Below are positions 59,771-64,000 of a stretch of DNA of 64,000 nucleotides, one piece after another (position 1 is the stretch's first letter; every line of letters begins with the position of its first letter). The notes beneath the pieces were generated by a model. It saw nothing but the letters and a program-made list of their open reading frames with translations, did not search any database and had not been told where the DNA came from. Location of the stretch: positions 1 to 64,000 of the forward strand of contig CAZWSL010000007.1 in NCBI GenBank assembly GCA_964636495.1. The letters are read 5' to 3'. Position numbers and translations under genes: made by a program. This DNA comes from Desulfobacula sp964636495. GTDB taxonomy: Bacteria > Desulfobacterota > Desulfobacteria > Desulfobacterales > Desulfobacteraceae.

Positions 59771-62122
59771 TTATCCAGCTCTCATTTCAATAATATTATC
59801 ATTTGTTCGGGATTTTAAATTGATGCTGATTCTCAGGGCTTTCAAACCTCTTACCTCGGGCATGTCATCAAGGTCCAGGTGTTCAAGATCGTCATTCAGA
59901 TAGCCAAGGCCGGATAAAAATGAAATATGTTCCATTATCTCACTCTCTTCTTCCGGGTTGGTATAGACCAGTGCAATTTTATCCGGCTGTGTAAGCCTCT
60001 CTCCGCTGCCCATGACAACTGCCTTGTCAAGCCTTGATTTTATAATCTCCTGCCTGATATCATAGGCACCATCCACATCAAATCTTTTTTCATCATACCT
60101 GAATCGTATGGACAGCGGTTTGTGGTTTATCAGGATAAGATGTGTTATATTCAGGGGCACTTTAAGCCTGGATTTGATTTTCTCTGTTTCAATGGCAAGT
60201 CCTGCAGCCATCTGAATCTGCCACAGTGTCAGGTTTCTGATATGAAAATCGGAAAGTTTTCCCTCTTTCATCATGGACTGTCCGATATACATCATGTAAT
60301 CAACACCATCTGTCTGTTTTTTCTCAAAATAGTGAGGGAAACTCTCCTGGATCTTGTTATCTTCCTGGTCAAGGTATCTGGACAATGTCTCATTCAGTGT
60401 TGAAACGCTTTGCTCATAATCCTTTCTTTTCTCATATATGACCCCTGCAACCGGGTCAATGGCATCCCTGTAGTTTTCAATGGCCTGCATGACACTTGAG
60501 CCACTGTTCATCAGCTCATCAAATGTAAGTTCAACCTCTTTATTCAGGAAGTTGAAGATTCTTCCCTCATCCCCTGAATTGACACTGACACTGATCTCTT
60601 TGATCATGTTTTCAATCCGATAGGTATACTCCTTTAAAAGGGGCCACGGCCTCTGTTCCGCACCCAGTTCCATTATCCGGTGAGCAAGATTCAGCTGTTT
60701 GATGAGATCTTTTTGAATTCCCCTGTTTCTTTCAAGGGATGATCCCCTTACATCTGACTGGCCGAAAAAAGGAATCACATTCTTGAAAATAATCGGTTCC
60801 ATTTCAGAGACAGCTCCCTGCCTGAGTCGTTCCATATGGCTGAAAGCTGCTTTTTCAAAACGCCACTCAACTGAAGGGTGAACAGCCGTACATTTTTCCT
60901 TTATAATCCCCTGCACAGATTTGTCCATCTCATCAAGCCCTCTTTTCAGGGCAACAGAGAATATGGGTGCTATCTGCTTTAAAAGCATGCTGTCGACTGC
61001 CCCCAAGTCATAGGGTTTGCCGGTAAAAAGTTCAAGACAGCCTATGGTTTCGCCTTGATAGATCAGAGGAGCCAGCAGAAGCGATCTGACCCCTGCCGCA
61101 ACAGCCTGTTTTTCCAAAGTGCACGGATTGGGTATTTTTTTCAAATCTGCAATACGGATCACTGAATCCTGGCTGATGGCTTTATCCCATACAGAATTTT
61201 TAATATCTTCCCTTGAAACGTGGAAGGAGTTGGAGAACAGACAATGAATCTTTGAGCTGCAGTCACTTTTAACAATCATTATCCTGTCACTCTTGCTGGC
61301 ACCGATACTGATGTTTATTTCAGCGTTATGAAACAGGGTTCTGACAAGTTTTTCCAGTTTCATAATGCCATCTGAGGAAAAAATCGAGTTCTGGTCGATA
61401 AGTACTTTTTCAAGCAGGGATATAACTTCAGACTGGGTTACATCAATTGCCCGGATCACTCCAAAGCCGTGGAACTCAAAATTCTTCAGGTCAATGTATT
61501 TTTTCAAAACCTCAATATCTGTTATATTATCAATAATATCCGTTATTTCACTTTCTGAAAGCTCTCTTGCTTCTCCTGCCGTCTTTACCTTAATGAACTG
61601 AAAATCAGGAGTCATCCGATAATATTTATCAAGACCTGATTTATTATCCGGAACGACTCTGACCATTGGTGTATCAAGTCCCTGGCGAATCCCGTAAATG
61701 CGGTCAAGAATTAGAAAATAGACTCTCAGGAGCCGGTGTTCACCTATCTCCACATCCTGATCTTCCTTCATTTTACCTTTTAAAAACTGTTGATTTTCAA
61801 TAAAGAGTTCATGGAATTTAGGTGTAGTGAAAAAAGGCTTTGCAAAGAATGGCGTAACTGCTCCTGCTATATCCTTTTCAAAAGTGGATGAGGGAAATAT
61901 CACACTCATGAGAGGTCTTAATATGTGATGATGCTCATGCAGGACCCTCATGTCCGGGATTGTTCCCTTGAGGTCCGGTTTTTTATCTATCTGATCTTTC
62001 AAGTCAGCATACATGGATGCCATACGGGAACAGTCTGGAAGAAGATGCTGCTCCCAGAACTCAAAGAGAGGGTCAAGGCTTAATAATGATTTCAAACTGG
62101 TTTTCATGGTGTCTTTTATCAT
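59771..62122 (-). CDS. Large GAF-domain protein of unknown role
   Basis: The 783-residue protein has no signal peptide or membrane helix. A GAF domain lies at about residues 255-405 (FSSDGIMKLEKLVRTLFHNA, VAAGVRSLLLAPLIYQGETI, GCLELFTGKPYDLG), of the kind that binds cyclic nucleotides or other small ligands. The regions on either side are long and largely helical, with no catalytic motif I recognise. GGAGG is 6 nt before the ATG. The next upstream gene on the same strand is a class III adenylate cyclase, so cAMP or cGMP sensing is an attractive but unproven idea. Confidence 0.78.
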   Translation of the reverse strand: MIKDTMKTSLKSLLSLDPLFEFWEQHLLPDCSRMASMYADLKDQIDKKPDLKGTIPDMRVLHEHHHILRPLMSVIFPSSTFEKDIAGAVTPFFAKPFFTTPKFHELFIENQQFLKGKMKEDQDVEIGEHRLLRVYFLILDRIYGIRQGLDTPMVRVVPDNKSGLDKYYRMTPDFQFIKVKTAGEARELSESEITDIIDNITDIEVLKKYIDLKNFEFHGFGVIRAIDVTQSEVISLLEKVLIDQNSIFSSDGIMKLEKLVRTLFHNAEINISIGASKSDRIMIVKSDCSSKIHCLFSNSFHVSREDIKNSVWDKAISQDSVIRIADLKKIPNPCTLEKQAVAAGVRSLLLAPLIYQGETIGCLELFTGKPYDLGAVDSMLLKQIAPIFSVALKRGLDEMDKSVQGIIKEKCTAVHPSVEWRFEKAAFSHMERLRQGAVSEMEPIIFKNVIPFFGQSDVRGSSLERNRGIQKDLIKQLNLAHRIMELGAEQRPWPLLKEYTYRIENMIKEISVSVNSGDEGRIFNFLNKEVELTFDELMNSGSSVMQAIENYRDAIDPVAGVIYEKRKDYEQSVSTLNETLSRYLDQEDNKIQESFPHYFEKKQTDGVDYMMYIGQSMMKEGKLSDFHIRNLTLWQIQMAAGLAIETEKIKSRLKVPLNITHLILINHKPLSIRFRYDEKRFDVDGAYDIRQEIIKSRLDKAVVMGSGERLTQPDKIALVYTNPEEESEIMEHISFLSGLGYLNDDLEHLDLDDMPEVRGLKALRISINLKSRTNDNIIEMRAG

Positions 62123-62233
62123 GATCTGCCTCCTTTGTTATTTAACCACAATAACCATTTGGTCCGGTAAGTCAAGATGTCGGAAATAGAGCAGTTCCAT
62201 GCTCAGACAGCATCAGCAGAGCCGGTAACGATC

Positions 62234-62270
62234 AATATGGCAGTGGCATCCGGCCTGTAACAGCCATATT
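62234..62270. repeat. Inverted repeat between the cyclase and GAF genes
   Basis: AATATGGC (62234-62241) and GCCATATT (62263-62270) form an 8-bp perfect stem with a 21-nt loop. No T-run follows on the minus strand, so it is not an obvious terminator. It could be an operator or an RNA hairpin in the transcript between the two genes. Confidence 0.35.
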
Positions 62271-62339
62271 CAGGGACGACGGACTGAGATCTCGGATTAA
62301 AAGGCAGGTCAGACAGATGATTATATTTTGATTCTGGCC

Positions 62340-64000
62340 TTATTTTCCTGTCAGGTTATAGACACCGTCCCACTCATCTCCCGGAGGCTTTTCAAGATAT
62401 GCTTCACACCGGGAGATATATGTTCTGGAGGGTCCATCTTCAGGGTTGTCCTGTACAATGGATTCAAACTCGGCCTTTGCTTCATCAAATTTTCGCTTTT
62501 TATACAACTCAAGTGCGCTGTTATACCGGCTGACCAGGCTGGATGTCAGATCATCCAGGTTTCCTCTGGTTTCCAGTAACTCATAAACCGTTATGGGTTC
62601 TTTTTTACCAATGACTCGAATGGTATCCAGTTCACGAACTTCCACCTCATCCTTAACCTTGTCATAGGTATAATGTGAAATCATTGTATACGTGCTGTAA
62701 TATTTATTCGCACCTTCCAGTCGGGCGGCCAGGTTAACGGCATCACCCATTATGGTATAATCCATTCTTGTCTGGGATCCCATATTACCGACAACCATGG
62801 GTCCTGTATTAATCCCCATCCTTACATTGAGCACCGGTTTGCCCTCTTTGGCAAATCTGGCTCTGATTTCTCTCATTCGATTCTGCATCTCAATGGTTGC
62901 CAGACAGCATAATAACGCATTGTCAGGCTGGTCCAGTGGTGCCCCCCAGAAAGCGATAATGGCATCCCCTTCAAATTTATCCACGGTTCCGTTATATTTC
63001 GCTATAATATCTGTCATTTCAGTCAGATATTCATTTAAAAGTGCAACAAGCTGGTCCGGGTCTAATTTTTCAGATATGGAGGAGAAACCTGCAACATCGC
63101 TGAAATAGGCTGTCATTTCACGTCGTTCGCCGCCTAAGCTGAGTTTATCGGGGTTTTTTACAAGGGTATCGATAACTTTTGGTGAAAGATATTGACCAAA
63201 TGCATTCGTTATAAAGCTTTTCTGTTTTCGCTCCAGTAAGAACAGGTAGCCGTTAATGGTGATAAAACCACCGAGTGCTGCCATCAAAGTGTATGTCATT
63301 GAAATAATAGTATGGTTGTATATATATAACAGCGTGCAGACAAAGCAGTATATACCGGTAAGTAAAACCGTAATAAAGCCGCGTGATAACGGGTGCTTTA
63401 ACTGGTGCGCTAAAACAAATAAAATCAAAAATAAAAATAATATAATAATTTCTAATTTCAGCGGGGCAGAACGTAATGGTGCTCCCCGAAGCAGTGTAGC
63501 TACTTCCTGGGCCAGGATTTCAACCCCAAAGGCTTGCCCGACCATGGTGTTGAAAAGATCATGTCCCACCTCTGAGGTATCTCCGATAAAGACAATTTTA
63601 TCCTTCACCATGGAGGCGTACTCGGCGATTTCATACTCATCATCAACATCAAGCTCAATGATATCTAACCCGGAAATCCCTACAAATGGATCTCTACTTA
63701 AAAAATGATCCTCAGGTTTATCGCTGGGTGACATAAAGGTCAAATAGTCAATCCAGAGATCATTAAAATGATCCAATTGAATTTTTCGTTCCCCAAGTAC
63801 TAAAAATCCATTTTCAAGCTTTGGTTCGACATCCAGATAGGCTGCAGCGGTTTTTACTGAGATCGGCCATTCATTATGTTCAGTGATGATATCCGGATAG
63901 AGCCGGATACGATTTAATTGTCCTCCAATGGCGGTATGATTTGAATAAGCAGTTTCTGTGGCTTTATGGATTGTGGGTGTAGGGTGGTTGACCTTGACAA
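62340..64000 (-). CDS. CHASE2-domain class III adenylate cyclase, 5' end beyond the window
   Basis: The frame is open from 62340 to the window edge, giving at least 553 residues. The N-terminal part matches the end of a CHASE2 extracellular sensor (FLVLGERKIQLDHFNDLWID, IVFIGDTSEVGHDLFNTMVG), followed by two or three membrane helices and a cyclase catalytic domain. The latter has both metal Asp (YFSDVAGFSSISEKL, FEGDAIIAFWG), KFEGD with the adenine-selecting Lys, and MGDAVNLAARLEGA. A short TPR-like helix pair ends the protein. cAMP production is expected; the signal is unknown. Confidence 0.93.
   Translation of the reverse strand, partial: VKVNHPTPTIHKATETAYSNHTAIGGQLNRIRLYPDIITEHNEWPISVKTAAAYLDVEPKLENGFLVLGERKIQLDHFNDLWIDYLTFMSPSDKPEDHFLSRDPFVGISGLDIIELDVDDEYEIAEYASMVKDKIVFIGDTSEVGHDLFNTMVGQAFGVEILAQEVATLLRGAPLRSAPLKLEIIILFLFLILFVLAHQLKHPLSRGFITVLLTGIYCFVCTLLYIYNHTIISMTYTLMAALGGFITINGYLFLLERKQKSFITNAFGQYLSPKVIDTLVKNPDKLSLGGERREMTAYFSDVAGFSSISEKLDPDQLVALLNEYLTEMTDIIAKYNGTVDKFEGDAIIAFWGAPLDQPDNALLCCLATIEMQNRMREIRARFAKEGKPVLNVRMGINTGPMVVGNMGSQTRMDYTIMGDAVNLAARLEGANKYYSTYTMISHYTYDKVKDEVEVRELDTIRVIGKKEPITVYELLETRGNLDDLTSSLVSRYNSALELYKKRKFDEAKAEFESIVQDNPEDGPSRTYISRCEAYLEKPPGDEWDGVYNLTGK

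Noticed and set aside
1..64000. tRNA genes, CRISPR arrays, prophage or intact IS elements
   Set aside because: No cloverleaf T-loop sequences, no spaced direct repeats and no transposase, integrase or phage structural genes were found by reading.

Overview
The window looks like chromosomal DNA of a sulfate-reducing bacterium of the Desulfobacterota, most likely the Desulfobacterales. The main evidence is a DsrC gene with both C-terminal redox cysteines (35321-35638), an AhbA/AhbB-type siroheme decarboxylase subunit of the alternative heme pathway (34620-35075), and a PxxKW-type cysteine-rich protein (41602-41874). The DNA is moderately AT-rich, has short intergenic gaps, and carries Gram-negative envelope genes (LptE, Mla, KdsD, MlaA). 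This assignment is inferred from gene content, not from a database search. I saw no tRNA, rRNA, CRISPR array, prophage or intact insertion sequence.

Layout. 1-9.9 kb is a loose mixture: a truncated AlaX-like tRNA-editing protein, an unrecognised protein with an Arg/Pro-rich tail, a rhomboid protease, DapB, RfbD, a SAM methyltransferase, a zinc-ribbon/ThrRS-editing-domain/Nudix operon, a thioesterase and a membrane protein. 10.2-14.9 kb is sbcDC (DNA end repair). 15-21 kb has a HEAT-repeat protein, a GGQ release-factor-like protein, leuS-lptE and rpsT. 21-23.9 kb is an envelope operon: murJ, an ftsB/divIC-like gene, a small hypothetical and a LysM protein. 24-30.6 kb has a glutamine amidotransferase, a B12-type radical SAM protein, CinA, an NTF2-like protein, a hydrolase and an RlmD-type RNA methyltransferase. 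30.7-33.8 kb is a lipid-transport operon (mlaE-mlaF-mlaD-mlaA). 33.8-35.8 kb has a nitrilase, the heme-pathway gene and dsrC. 36-41.3 kb has miaA, an LpoA-like lipoprotein, and overlapping pfkA-kdsD. 41.6-45.3 kb has the PxxKW gene, an aminotransferase and a ClC transporter. 45.5-52.3 kb has truA-marR, then a hypothetical-RNase J-ftsK-methyltransferase-thioesterase series. 52.3-56 kb is a response regulator, a histidine kinase and an HtrA protease. 56.1-58.7 kb is rfbA-rfbB-rfbC. 59-64 kb has a second nitrilase, a large GAF protein and a CHASE2 adenylate cyclase cut by the window end.

Themes. Most genes are housekeeping. Envelope building and maintenance recurs (LptE, MurJ, LysM, Mla, LpoA-like, KdsD, dTDP-rhamnose, HtrA with its two-component system). 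Control of translation fidelity also recurs (AlaX-like protein, stand-alone ThrRS editing domain, GGQ protein, MiaA, TruA, RlmD). No clear new defence or mobile system is visible. The least explained items are the protein at 1058-2320, two small overlapping ORFs (5869-6003 and 11483-11623), a 133-bp inverted-repeat element (23893-24025), and the regulatory and RNA-structure signals around the PxxKW gene.
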